From: Bacteroides luhongzhouii
Lineage (GTDB): Bacteria; Bacteroidota; Bacteroidia; Bacteroidales; Bacteroidaceae
NCBI RefSeq assembly: GCF_009193295.2
Contig: NZ_CP059973.1
Span: 62,001 to 126,000 of the forward strand
DNA: 64,000 nucleotides
Reading direction: 5' to 3'
This document shows, piece after piece, positions 37,466 to 45,624 of this stretch. Under the pieces are notes generated by a model. That model was given only the letters and a program-made list of their open reading frames with translations. It was not told the origin of the DNA and did not search any database. Position numbers and translations under genes: made by a program. Position 1 is the stretch's first letter; every line of letters starts with the position of its first letter.

Positions 37466-37500
37466 AAAAGAGGTGAACCACTTAGCGATTCACCTCTTTT
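37466..37500. terminator. hairpin terminator overlapping the end of the TPR gene
   Basis: A 12-bp perfect stem (37466-37477 AAAAGAGGTGAA and 37489-37500) with an 11-nt loop is followed on the plus strand by T-rich sequence. It terminates the metalloprotease transcript. Because the opposite-strand TPR gene ends at 37482, its last codons are part of the right arm, so the hairpin serves both convergent genes. Confidence 0.8.
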
Positions 37501-38165
37501 TCTATCCTCAATATCTTATCCAATGTCTTTTGAGCTTCTGTTGATGGAAAACGCAAAATAACTTTCTGCAAAGAGTTACGCGCTTTCTCATACCGGGTAG
37601 TGAACAACTTCGATAATCCATCCCGGTAACGGGCATACTGCATTTTAGTGGGAGAAGAAAGTTTCTTATAATCCGTCTCCAGCTTTCTCTTCTCCTGTTC
37701 CGCTGTCAAATAATAATAGTTACCTAAAAAGATATTAGCCGCCAGATTATCCGCCTCAAGTTGCAGTATTTTTTCGTACATACGCAAAGCATCTTTTTCC
37801 TGCCCGCGACATACCTGCATTTCCGCGCAAGCTTCCAAACAATCTACATTATTAGGAGTCTTTTGCAGTAATTCCTTGTAAAATAAATAGGCTTTATCGT
37901 AATTCCGATTCTTTTTATAGGCAAGCGCTAATTCTGTAGCCAGTTTGGAGCTAATTTCACTGTTCTTGTCTACATTCGTCCAATAATACATTTCCGTACG
38001 GTCTATATTCAGAGCGATAGTCTGCCGGAAATAGCTCACAGCCTGCCCATTCTGCCCTGCCTCAATGGCAGCAGACACTTTTTGTAACATCTCATCAACC
38101 GACTGCGCATTCAGCACCAGCGGCAATGAAAATAAAGAGATAAGAAAAATAGTTAAGGTCCTCAT
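37482..38165 (-). CDS. exported TPR-repeat protein
   Basis: The 227-residue protein has a signal peptide (MRTLTIFLISLFSLPLVLNAQ) and then tetratricopeptide-like helices throughout, for example DKAYLFYKELLQKTPNNVDC and KDALRMYEKILQLEADNLAA, followed by a C-terminal helical segment. TPR proteins scaffold other proteins; no partner is evident. It is divergent from the MATE gene, and a perfect -7 box TATCTTTG (complement of 38199-38206) lies upstream. The family and location are clear, the role is not. Confidence 0.88.
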   Translation of the reverse strand: MRTLTIFLISLFSLPLVLNAQSVDEMLQKVSAAIEAGQNGQAVSYFRQTIALNIDRTEMYYWTNVDKNSEISSKLATELALAYKKNRNYDKAYLFYKELLQKTPNNVDCLEACAEMQVCRGQEKDALRMYEKILQLEADNLAANIFLGNYYYLTAEQEKRKLETDYKKLSSPTKMQYARYRDGLSKLFTTRYEKARNSLQKVILRFPSTEAQKTLDKILRIEKEVNR

Positions 38166-38226
38166 AATCCATCTGATTGCTATTTAGTTCGTGACACACA
38201 AAGATACAATAAAAAAATAAAAAATG

Positions 38227-38234
38227 TACCTTTG
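38227..38234 (+). promoter_or_regulatory. candidate -7 box of the MATE gene
   Basis: TACCTTTG is a perfect TAnnTTTG match 44 nt before the MATE ATG. No clear -33 box at the normal spacing. It is in the intergenic region shared with the divergent TPR gene. Confidence 0.45.
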
Positions 38235-38277
38235 TTCGCGAAAAGAACAATCAATTTGATAAAAGTGTTTTTATACA

Positions 38278-39606
38278 ATGACAGATAAAAAAAAATCCTC
38301 CGTAAACAGACGAATATTACAGATAGCCATCCCATCGATTATATCGAATATTACCGTTCCGCTACTGGGACTTATCGATGTCACGATCGTAGGACATCTC
38401 GGTTCTCCGGCGTACATTGGAGCCATTGCAGTAGGAGGAATGTTATTCAATATTATCTACTGGATTTTTGGATTCCTGCGCATGGGGACAAGTGGAATGA
38501 CTTCACAAGCGTACGGCCAGCATAATTTAAACGAAATCACCCGGTTACTACTACGTTCCGTTGGAGTAGGATTGTTTATAGCACTTTGCCTATTGATACT
38601 CCAATATCCTATCCTGAAACTGGCATTTACACTGATACAAACCACACCGGAAGTCGAGCAATTGGCAACGACTTATTTCTATATCTGTATTTGGGGAGCC
38701 CCAGCCACATTAGGACTTTATGGATTCGCCGGCTGGTTTATCGGGATGCAGAATTCACGCTTTCCCATGTATATCGCTATTACTCAAAACATTGTCAACA
38801 TTGTGGCCAGTCTATGTTTTGTCTACTTATTGGATATGAAAGTGGCAGGAGTGGCAACAGGGACTTTAATTGCTCAATATGCAGGTTTCTTCATGGCTAT
38901 TCTGCTATATATGCGCTATTACAGTGCACTTAAAAAGCGGATTGTATGGAAAGAGATCATACAGAAACAAGCCATGTACCGTTTCTTTCAAGTTAACCGG
39001 GACATATTCTTCCGTACCCTCTGTCTTGTTATAGTCACTATGTTTTTTACTTCTGCAGGAGCCGCCCAAGGAGAAATCGTATTAGCTGTAAACACCTTGC
39101 TCATGCAGTTATTTACTTTGTTTTCGTACATTATGGACGGATTTGCTTATGCTGGTGAAGCACTGGCCGGTCGTTACATAGGTGCTAAAAATCAAATAGG
39201 CTTGCGTAACACAGTACATCAACTTTTCTATTGGGGATTCGGTCTTTCACTGGTATTCACAATTCTCTATGCAACTGGCGGAAAAGAATTCCTGGGATTA
39301 CTAACCAATGACACTTCAGTAATCAGTGCTTCAGACACTTATTTTTACTGGGCACTGATTATTCCGTTAGCCGGTTTCTCCGCTTTCCTATGGGATGGCA
39401 TTTTTATCGGTGCCACTGCTACCCGGCAGATGCTTTACTCCATGTTAGTCGCTTCTGCCAGCTTTTTTGGGGTCTATTACGCTTTCCATCCACTTTTAGG
39501 AAATCATGCTCTATGGTTGGCTTTTCTCATTTATCTTTCACTGCGAGGAATTGTACAAACCCTTTTGGGAAGGCAAATAATGAAAAAAGTAATCGCATCC
39601 CAGTGA
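38278..39606 (+). CDS. MATE family efflux transporter
   Basis: The 442-residue protein has 12 membrane helices and MATE/DinF-type features: ILQIAIPSIISNITVPLLGL in helix 1, DVTIVGHLG, MLFNIIYWIFGFLRMGTSG, and a mirrored second half with FSYIMDGFAYAGEALAGRYI. It exports organic cations or drugs using a sodium or proton gradient, in the inner membrane. The DinF-like sub-branch is suggested by LGLIDVTIVGHLGS-type sequence. The gene is followed after 54 nt by pyrH. Confidence 0.94.
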   Translation: MTDKKKSSVNRRILQIAIPSIISNITVPLLGLIDVTIVGHLGSPAYIGAIAVGGMLFNIIYWIFGFLRMGTSGMTSQAYGQHNLNEITRLLLRSVGVGLFIALCLLILQYPILKLAFTLIQTTPEVEQLATTYFYICIWGAPATLGLYGFAGWFIGMQNSRFPMYIAITQNIVNIVASLCFVYLLDMKVAGVATGTLIAQYAGFFMAILLYMRYYSALKKRIVWKEIIQKQAMYRFFQVNRDIFFRTLCLVIVTMFFTSAGAAQGEIVLAVNTLLMQLFTLFSYIMDGFAYAGEALAGRYIGAKNQIGLRNTVHQLFYWGFGLSLVFTILYATGGKEFLGLLTNDTSVISASDTYFYWALIIPLAGFSAFLWDGIFIGATATRQMLYSMLVASASFFGVYYAFHPLLGNHALWLAFLIYLSLRGIVQTLLGRQIMKKVIASQ

Positions 39607-39627
39607 GGCTATCCGATAAATTATCTC

Positions 39628-39635
39628 TATATTTG
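39628..39635 (+). promoter_or_regulatory. candidate -7 box of pyrH
   Basis: TATATTTG, a perfect TAnnTTTG match, 26 nt before the pyrH ATG and just after the MATE stop codon, suggests pyrH has its own promoter. The -33 position is not convincing. Confidence 0.5.
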
Positions 39636-39660
39636 CGGCAAACAATAAAAAGCAAAAGGT

Positions 39661-40371
39661 ATGGCAAAGTATAAAAGAATCTTACTAAAGCTTAGTGGAG
39701 AGAGCTTAATGGGCGAAAAGCAATACGGCATTGACGAAAAAAGACTGGCAGAATATGCTGAACAAATCAAAGAGATCCACCAGCAAGGGGTACAGATTGG
39801 TATCGTTATCGGAGGAGGCAATATATTTCGCGGACTAAGCGGAGCCAATAAAGGTTTTGACCGTGTGAAGGGTGACCAAATGGGAATGTTGGCTACCGTT
39901 ATCAACAGTCTCGCTCTAAGTTCTGCTCTTGTGGCTACCGGCGTAAAGGCACGTGTGTTGACAGCAGTACGGATGGAACCTATCGGCGAATTCTACAGTA
40001 AATGGAAAGCTATCGAATGTATGGAGAACGGCGAAGTGGTCATTATGTCCGCTGGAACGGGAAATCCTTTCTTTACTACTGACACCGGTTCTTCACTTAG
40101 AGGTATAGAAATCGAAGCAGACGTTATGCTGAAAGGTACTCGTGTAGATGGTATTTACACAGCTGATCCCGAAAAAGATCCTACCGCTACCAAATTCGAC
40201 GATATTACATACGATGAAGTACTGAAACGTGGTCTGAAAGTCATGGATTTGACAGCGACTTGTATGTGCAAAGAAAACAATCTGCCAATCGTCGTATTTG
40301 ATATGGACACAGTAGGCAACCTAAAGAAAGTTATCAGTGGAGAAGAGATAGGTACGTTAGTACATAACTAA
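39661..40371 (+). CDS. pyrH: UMP kinase
   Basis: The 236-residue amino-acid-kinase-fold enzyme phosphorylates UMP to UDP in pyrimidine biosynthesis. Signatures are YKRILLKLSGESLMG (phosphate loop), IGIVIGGGNIFRG, RVKGDQMGMLATVINSLAL, the GTGNPFFTTDT motif and KGTRVDGIYTADPEKDPTA. Length is normal. It is an essential core gene and marks the left boundary of PUL 2. Confidence 0.97.
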   Translation: MAKYKRILLKLSGESLMGEKQYGIDEKRLAEYAEQIKEIHQQGVQIGIVIGGGNIFRGLSGANKGFDRVKGDQMGMLATVINSLALSSALVATGVKARVLTAVRMEPIGEFYSKWKAIECMENGEVVIMSAGTGNPFFTTDTGSSLRGIEIEADVMLKGTRVDGIYTADPEKDPTATKFDDITYDEVLKRGLKVMDLTATCMCKENNLPIVVFDMDTVGNLKKVISGEEIGTLVHN

Positions 40372-40391
40372 TTCTAAAATACACTGTACTA

Positions 40392-40439
40392 AATCCCGTA
40401 CACGTAATAGCAAACTTCAACTATTATGTGTACGAGATT
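40392..40439. terminator. hairpin terminator between pyrH and the hybrid two-component gene
   Basis: Two 19-nt arms (40392-40410 AATCCCGTACACGTAATAG and 40421-40439) pair with two non-Watson-Crick positions around a 10-nt loop. It lies between the convergent pyrH stop (40371) and the regulator stop (40469). A flanking T-run is weak, so a bidirectional role is inferred from position. Confidence 0.65.
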
Positions 40440-40468
40440 AATATAACAAACATGCAAGGATTAAATTA

Positions 40469-43400
40469 TTATATCGTTTTCCTATACTGCATAGGGCTCA
40501 TTCCAAAATATTTAGTGAATGCGCGGCTAAAATTAGATTTTTCCTGATAACCGCAATCAAAAGCGATTTCGGCAATAGTCTTGTCAGTATGTTTCATCTC
40601 ATTTACAGCATAATCCATTCTTGTCTTTATAATAAAGTTATAAGGGGTTATGCCCATTAACGCTTTTGTCTTTCGCGCTAATTGCGAAGAACTCATACAG
40701 AGTTCTGAAGAAAGAATTTCCAGATTAAAATCTGGATCTGCCATATTTTCCCATATTATTTCCGTCATCTTTTGCACAAATGGATTGATGTATTTTCCCT
40801 CATAATCGTTGCTTACACTGTCCTGCTGTCCTTTCAGAGTTGCATACTTCTCCCACCATTTTCTTCTGTTGGATAAAATATTGCTAACACGTGCTTTAAG
40901 TATAGGAGCACTGAAAGGCTTGGTGATATAATCATCTACTCCCACATAAAAACTCTTCAATATCTGCCGCTCTTCATTTAGAGCAGTCAATAAAATGACT
41001 GGAATATGATTAATACGTTCATCACTCTTTATTTTCTCCAAAAGTTCTGTTCCATCCATTTCTGGCATCATTACATCACTAATAATTATATCTGGGATAT
41101 ATTCTAATGCTTTCTCCATTCCGTCCATTCCATTTACTGCCTCAATAATTCTGAACTCCGGAATCAATATAGACTTTATAAATAAACGCATATCACTATC
41201 ATCTTCCACCACCAAAATGAGACCGCCATCACTGCATCTCGATGATTCTTCCTGAACGTCCACCGCTTTCTCTACCTCAATTCCCTCTACAGATGGAACC
41301 ACTTCTTCAGTCTTTCCGGAAGAAACGAAACTTGAATTAGATATTGGAAGCAAAACGGTAAAGGTAGAGCCCTTATCCTGCTCGCTATCCACATAAATAT
41401 GACCACCCAACAGATGTATCAATTCTTTAGTCATATTCAGACCAAGCCCTGTTCCACCTCTATTTTTTATTCTCTTCTCGTTGATCTGATAGAAGATCGT
41501 AAAAAGTTTCTCCAAAGACTCTGCCGGTATCCCTACTCCATCATCAACCACTTTAATGGATACATACATTTTCCCTTTCTCTTGGGCTTGATCCAAAATA
41601 ACAGAGATATGCCCTCCCTCATCCGTATAATTAAAAGCATTCGACAGTAAATTGTACAATATCTTATCCACCTTATCCTTATCAAAGTCTATCACCAGTT
41701 TATCAAACGATGAACTGAAAGAATAAGTCACATTCCTTTGTTCAGCATGGAATTTGAATATTTCAAAGACCTCCTTAAGAAAAGGAATAATATCTTGAGT
41801 AACAAGTTGAACCGACAACTTATTGGCTTCTATCTTCCTAAAGTCTAGCAACTGATTGATTAAACGCATCAGACGACTGGCATTCCGGTGCATGACTTCC
41901 AACAAGGATTTGTCATTCCGGTCCTTCACCTTGACCATAATATGTTCCAAAGGACCCAATATCAAGGTAAGACTTGTTCGGAACTCATGGGATATATTGG
42001 CAAACAGTTGCAGTTTCAATTCATCCGCCTCATGCTGCCGCTTCGCTTCCAGACGTTCCAGCTCAATCTTTGCTTTGATCTTTTCTCTGTTCACAAAGTA
42101 ATAGAGAATGAAAATAAAGAAACCGACAAACAACGAAAAATAAATAAGGTATGCCCACCACGTTTTCCACAAAGGAGGTAAAATAACCACCTTAATCTCC
42201 GCTCCTTCTTCATTCCATACTCCGTCATTGTTAGCCGCCTTCACTTTGAATACATAATTTCCCGGCGGAAGATTTGTATAAGTAGCGTATCTTTTATCAG
42301 ACTTTGTATAAATCCACTGATTATCAAACCCCTCCAACTTGTAAGCATATTGGTTTTTCCCCGGTGAGAGATAGTTCAAAGCTACAAACTGAAAAGAGAA
42401 CATAGACTGCCAATGCTTCAACACGATTTTCCGTGTCTGTTCCACAGGAAGTTTCAATACCGAATTATCGCCAGGGACAACAGATTGATTAAATATCTGA
42501 AAATCTGTGATATAAACGGCAGGCACTATTGTATTTTTCTTAATTGAATCGGGATTAAAACTATTAAAGCCGTTGATTCCTCCAAAAAGTATTTCCCCGT
42601 CTCTACCTTTGGAAAAGACTCCTTGGTTAAACTCATTACTTTGCAAACCATCATTTTCGTTGAACACACGGAATGTATGTAACAAGTAGTTGAACTGTAT
42701 CACACCAATAGTAGAACTAATCCACAGATTGTTTGACTCATCTTCTACAATACCCATTACCACATCTCCCACTACCTCACCCGGGCGAGTTATCAAAGAA
42801 AAGGAACTGTCCGCTCTGTTAAAACGATGCAAGCCACCCTTCGTTCCAATCCACAACGTCTTATTCTTATCTTCGTGAATGGAAGTAATGACATTATCAC
42901 TAATTGATTTATTGTCTTCAGGATTTACCTCATAGTTAGCAACTAACGTACCATCTAAGCCATAATGCTTCAGCCCCCCCTCTGTCCCCAGCCAAAGTTC
43001 CCCATAGCTGTCGCGAACAATAACAGTCACTTTTTCTTCCGGATAAATCAAATTCTTGCTCTGGAACAACGGGGTAAACACTTTGGTCTGCGGATTGTAG
43101 TTTAGCGCTCCTATTTCTGTTCCTATCCATATAGATCCGTCAACATCTTCATAAAAGGCATTGACAGATCTAAAAGGAACACAATTCTTCCATGGAGACT
43201 GCATTGTTATCTCTTCATAACTCTTCTCTATTAAATCATATTTACCTATTTTGTTATGACTATAGCCAAACCACAAATTCCCCTTACTGTCTTCAAACAT
43301 TACGATTTTCCAAATTTTCTCATATCGAAGATTTGTGTAGTCCACAGCCTTTACTTCATTTGTTTTTTCATTAAAACTTATCAATTTGTTCCGTCCTTTG

Positions 43401-44611
43401 ACTAGGATTTGTCCGCTTTTATCTTTCAAAATAGAGAAAATATATCCGTCTTTCGATTCTTCATCCCAATCTTTGATGTTATATGTATTAAACTTCATCA
43501 TCAATGGATTATAGAAGTGTATACCATTCCATGTCCCAACCCACATGGAACCAGATCGATCTCGATATGCACAAGTCACGCTGTTCGTCAAAAGATTCCA
43601 ATCACCTTTTCCTGCAACAATATGCCTGAACTCTTGTTTCTTTCTTTCAAAAATGGAGATTCCACCGCCCTGTGTAGTTATCCACATATCCCCATTAGTA
43701 TCTTCTACAATGCCCGTCACTGTTTCATGACTCAGGCTTTTGGAATCTCCATTGATATGAGTGTATTGTTTCCACTCTTTTGTCTCAGGATTTATACAAA
43801 AGAGTCCGCTATGATCCGTCCCAATCCATACATTACCGTAGCGATCATGATATTGGCATGTCAAATGCCTGCATGGCACATCTTCCGAGATGTTCGGAGA
43901 ATTCATATAGTACGTAAACATCTTTGTCTTCGGGTCAAAACGATTCAATCCGCCTCCCCAAGTCGTAATCCATATACAACCGTCACGGGCTATCGCAATG
44001 GAAGTAGTGGCATTATGTGAAAGGCTGTTGCTGTTATTAGGATCCGACTCATAGCAAGAAAAGTCGCCTGTATCCGGGTTTAGACAGACAAAACCTTTCC
44101 GGTCCACAGCTATCCAAAACAAACCGTCTTTATCTTCTACTATTCCGGATATATCTCCAGCACCCAAAACTTTTGAATCTTCCAAGACACATGTGTAATT
44201 TGTAAACTTCTCCACCTCTGGATTGAACTTACTGACGATGCCGTTCAATAGACCCACCCAAAGATTGCCATGACTGTCTTCATACAAACAACGTATATTA
44301 TTGCCGCCAATGCTAGTCTTGTCGAAAGGATTCCGTTTATATATCTTAAAGTCGTAACCGTCAAAACGGTTTAGTCCGTCAGTTGTCCCAATCCAAATAT
44401 ATCCTCTTCTATCCTGCAAGATATCGGTAATATAACTGTTTGAAAGACCGTTGGAAATGGTTAAATGTTTGAATTTCAGAGGTTGATTCTGAGCATACGG
44501 ATATAAACAGAAAGCCAACATAAAGAAATAGACAAAAGTCCGTTTTGAACGAAATTCAGTCTTCACCAGACAGAACAGACAAATCAATATATCTATAAGG
44601 TTAACTCTCAT
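40469..44611 (-). CDS. hybrid two-component system sensor-regulator (HTCS)
   Basis: From the ATG at 44611 the product has about 1380 residues. After one or two N-terminal hydrophobic segments comes a large periplasmic sensor with two seven-bladed propellers (repeats like DRRGYIWIGTTDGLNRFDGY) and a Y_Y_Y domain (about 730-795). Next are a membrane helix (about 800-820), a histidine kinase (His875 in ISHEFRTSLT; ATP-binding NLLSNAFNYT and GGTGLGLNM), a receiver (phospho-acceptor Asp1179 in IISDVMMPEMDG) and an AraC-type HTH (about 1279-1380). HTCS proteins sense oligosaccharides in the periplasm and activate their PUL. The in-frame start at 44662 is less likely, since a -7 box (44633-44640) lies inside it. 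It should control PUL 2. Confidence 0.95.
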   Translation of the reverse strand: MRVNLIDILICLFCLVKTEFRSKRTFVYFFMLAFCLYPYAQNQPLKFKHLTISNGLSNSYITDILQDRRGYIWIGTTDGLNRFDGYDFKIYKRNPFDKTSIGGNNIRCLYEDSHGNLWVGLLNGIVSKFNPEVEKFTNYTCVLEDSKVLGAGDISGIVEDKDGLFWIAVDRKGFVCLNPDTGDFSCYESDPNNSNSLSHNATTSIAIARDGCIWITTWGGGLNRFDPKTKMFTYYMNSPNISEDVPCRHLTCQYHDRYGNVWIGTDHSGLFCINPETKEWKQYTHINGDSKSLSHETVTGIVEDTNGDMWITTQGGGISIFERKKQEFRHIVAGKGDWNLLTNSVTCAYRDRSGSMWVGTWNGIHFYNPLMMKFNTYNIKDWDEESKDGYIFSILKDKSGQILVKGRNKLISFNEKTNEVKAVDYTNLRYEKIWKIVMFEDSKGNLWFGYSHNKIGKYDLIEKSYEEITMQSPWKNCVPFRSVNAFYEDVDGSIWIGTEIGALNYNPQTKVFTPLFQSKNLIYPEEKVTVIVRDSYGELWLGTEGGLKHYGLDGTLVANYEVNPEDNKSISDNVITSIHEDKNKTLWIGTKGGLHRFNRADSSFSLITRPGEVVGDVVMGIVEDESNNLWISSTIGVIQFNYLLHTFRVFNENDGLQSNEFNQGVFSKGRDGEILFGGINGFNSFNPDSIKKNTIVPAVYITDFQIFNQSVVPGDNSVLKLPVEQTRKIVLKHWQSMFSFQFVALNYLSPGKNQYAYKLEGFDNQWIYTKSDKRYATYTNLPPGNYVFKVKAANNDGVWNEEGAEIKVVILPPLWKTWWAYLIYFSLFVGFFIFILYYFVNREKIKAKIELERLEAKRQHEADELKLQLFANISHEFRTSLTLILGPLEHIMVKVKDRNDKSLLEVMHRNASRLMRLINQLLDFRKIEANKLSVQLVTQDIIPFLKEVFEIFKFHAEQRNVTYSFSSSFDKLVIDFDKDKVDKILYNLLSNAFNYTDEGGHISVILDQAQEKGKMYVSIKVVDDGVGIPAESLEKLFTIFYQINEKRIKNRGGTGLGLNMTKELIHLLGGHIYVDSEQDKGSTFTVLLPISNSSFVSSGKTEEVVPSVEGIEVEKAVDVQEESSRCSDGGLILVVEDDSDMRLFIKSILIPEFRIIEAVNGMDGMEKALEYIPDIIISDVMMPEMDGTELLEKIKSDERINHIPVILLTALNEERQILKSFYVGVDDYITKPFSAPILKARVSNILSNRRKWWEKYATLKGQQDSVSNDYEGKYINPFVQKMTEIIWENMADPDFNLEILSSELCMSSSQLARKTKALMGITPYNFIIKTRMDYAVNEMKHTDKTIAEIAFDCGYQEKSNFSRAFTKYFGMSPMQYRKTI

Positions 44612-45006
44612 AATTAAATCACTTCTTCGATACAAATATACATATAAAAAACAAATAGCCATCTGTCCGATGATTTTTATTTAGGAGAGTATCAGAAGTC
44701 CTTTTTTAGTTCTTTCAATTAAGCTGAAAAGTCCACACACCTTCACGCCACCCACCGGTAATCTTCTTCATAGATGATTGATTTACCAAAATCGTTCCCC
44801 TCGCTTTACAGCTTTCTGAAGTGCTTTCGTATTATCTACGACACTCGCGTCAGGCGAGAAGCCATAAGCAACCGCATCGACGGATTCCTCCGTAGATACA
44901 GAAACGCCCAATGGCAGTCCCCAAACAAAGCGACGAAGAATATTATCCTTTTAAGTATTCTCATTGGAAATAAGTTTTATTAGTCATTAATCGAAGATAT
45001 CAATTG
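44612..45006. other. 395-nt gap upstream of the HTCS gene
   Basis: The only recognised element is a perfect -7-like TATATTTG on the minus strand (complement of 44633-44640), 22 nt before the preferred HTCS start. A TTTG at normal -33 spacing was not found. A 69-codon plus-strand reading frame in this gap shows no recognisable features and I do not call it. Confidence 0.5.
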
Positions 45007-45213
45007 CTACAAACAGGATATAACATCCTCCTTGAGATCAGTTTCTATTTCAATTCTTTTTAAAATTTCATCAAACACCCTTTCTCGCGCAGCTTCAGCA
45101 TCCTCCAACACTTCGAAAGAGACCGGCATTTCTAAGATCTCTTTGTCCGAAACCATAAACAATGCATCTATATCATATTTATTCGGAGGTATATTCTTAT
45201 CCATATTTACCAT
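45007..45213 (-). CDS. small acidic hypothetical protein
   Basis: The 68-residue product from the ATG at 45213 (a TTG at 45231 is possible) reads MVNMDKNIPPNKYDIDALFM and then SDKEILEMPVSFEVLEDAEA, with a helical, acidic C-terminal half. No family is recognised. A perfect -7 box TATGTTTG (complement of 45260-45267) lies 47 nt upstream, which supports a real gene. It is upstream of the HTCS gene on the same strand, 395 nt away. Confidence 0.5.
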   Translation of the reverse strand: MVNMDKNIPPNKYDIDALFMVSDKEILEMPVSFEVLEDAEAARERVFDEILKRIEIETDLKEDVISCL

Positions 45214-45624
45214 GAGTCTAATTCTTTCCAATGTTTTCCCTTTAGCTATAAAGAGTACACAAACATAAATACTCCTATAGCCTTTTGGAAAGAATTAACA
45301 TAAAGCAATGAGTTCTTTTCCTCCACTGACAGATTTACAATTATTGCAGTCCGATAAAATTCGTAAAGGCATATAAATGATTCCCGAGGCACTGCAAAAT
45401 TGCATTTCGGGATCTTTTTTCAAGAACAAGATCATCTGTTAAAAAAAATAACTCTAGAGGGGTTATCAATCCCCTTCACTTTTCACCATCTCTTTCACTT
45501 TGCCTAAGAATGCTATATCATTATAGCTAATGGGGATATGTTCCAACTACCTAAATAAAATGCTATGGTGGGTTAACTTAACTCATCCTTTCTGTTTTTA
45601 TCAACGAAATTTTGCTATTGACCA
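45214..45624. other. 411-nt gap between the small acidic gene and the beta-helix gene
   Basis: It contains the minus-strand -7 box (45260-45267) for the small gene and a plus-strand hairpin terminator (45379-45420). No reading frame longer than about 25 codons with recognisable features was seen. The rest is A/T-rich with nothing I can name. Confidence 0.5.
45379..45420 (+). terminator. orphan plus-strand hairpin with T-run
   Basis: A GATC(C)CGA-type stem (45379-45387 pairing with 45407-45414, one bulge), an inner TGCA/TGCA stem and six T residues (45415-45420) form a typical intrinsic terminator. No plus-strand gene ends just before it, so it terminates an unannotated transcript or is a leftover of a lost gene. 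Confidence 0.6.

Noticed and set aside
43409..44020. Open frame of about 200 codons on the plus strand
   Set aside because: It lies wholly antisense to the propeller repeats of the HTCS gene, has no recognisable domain and follows that gene's codon pattern as a shadow.
44774..44983. 69-codon plus-strand reading frame in the gap before the HTCS gene
   Set aside because: No recognisable motif, no promoter and no neighbour context; it may be a decayed fragment but I could not identify it.
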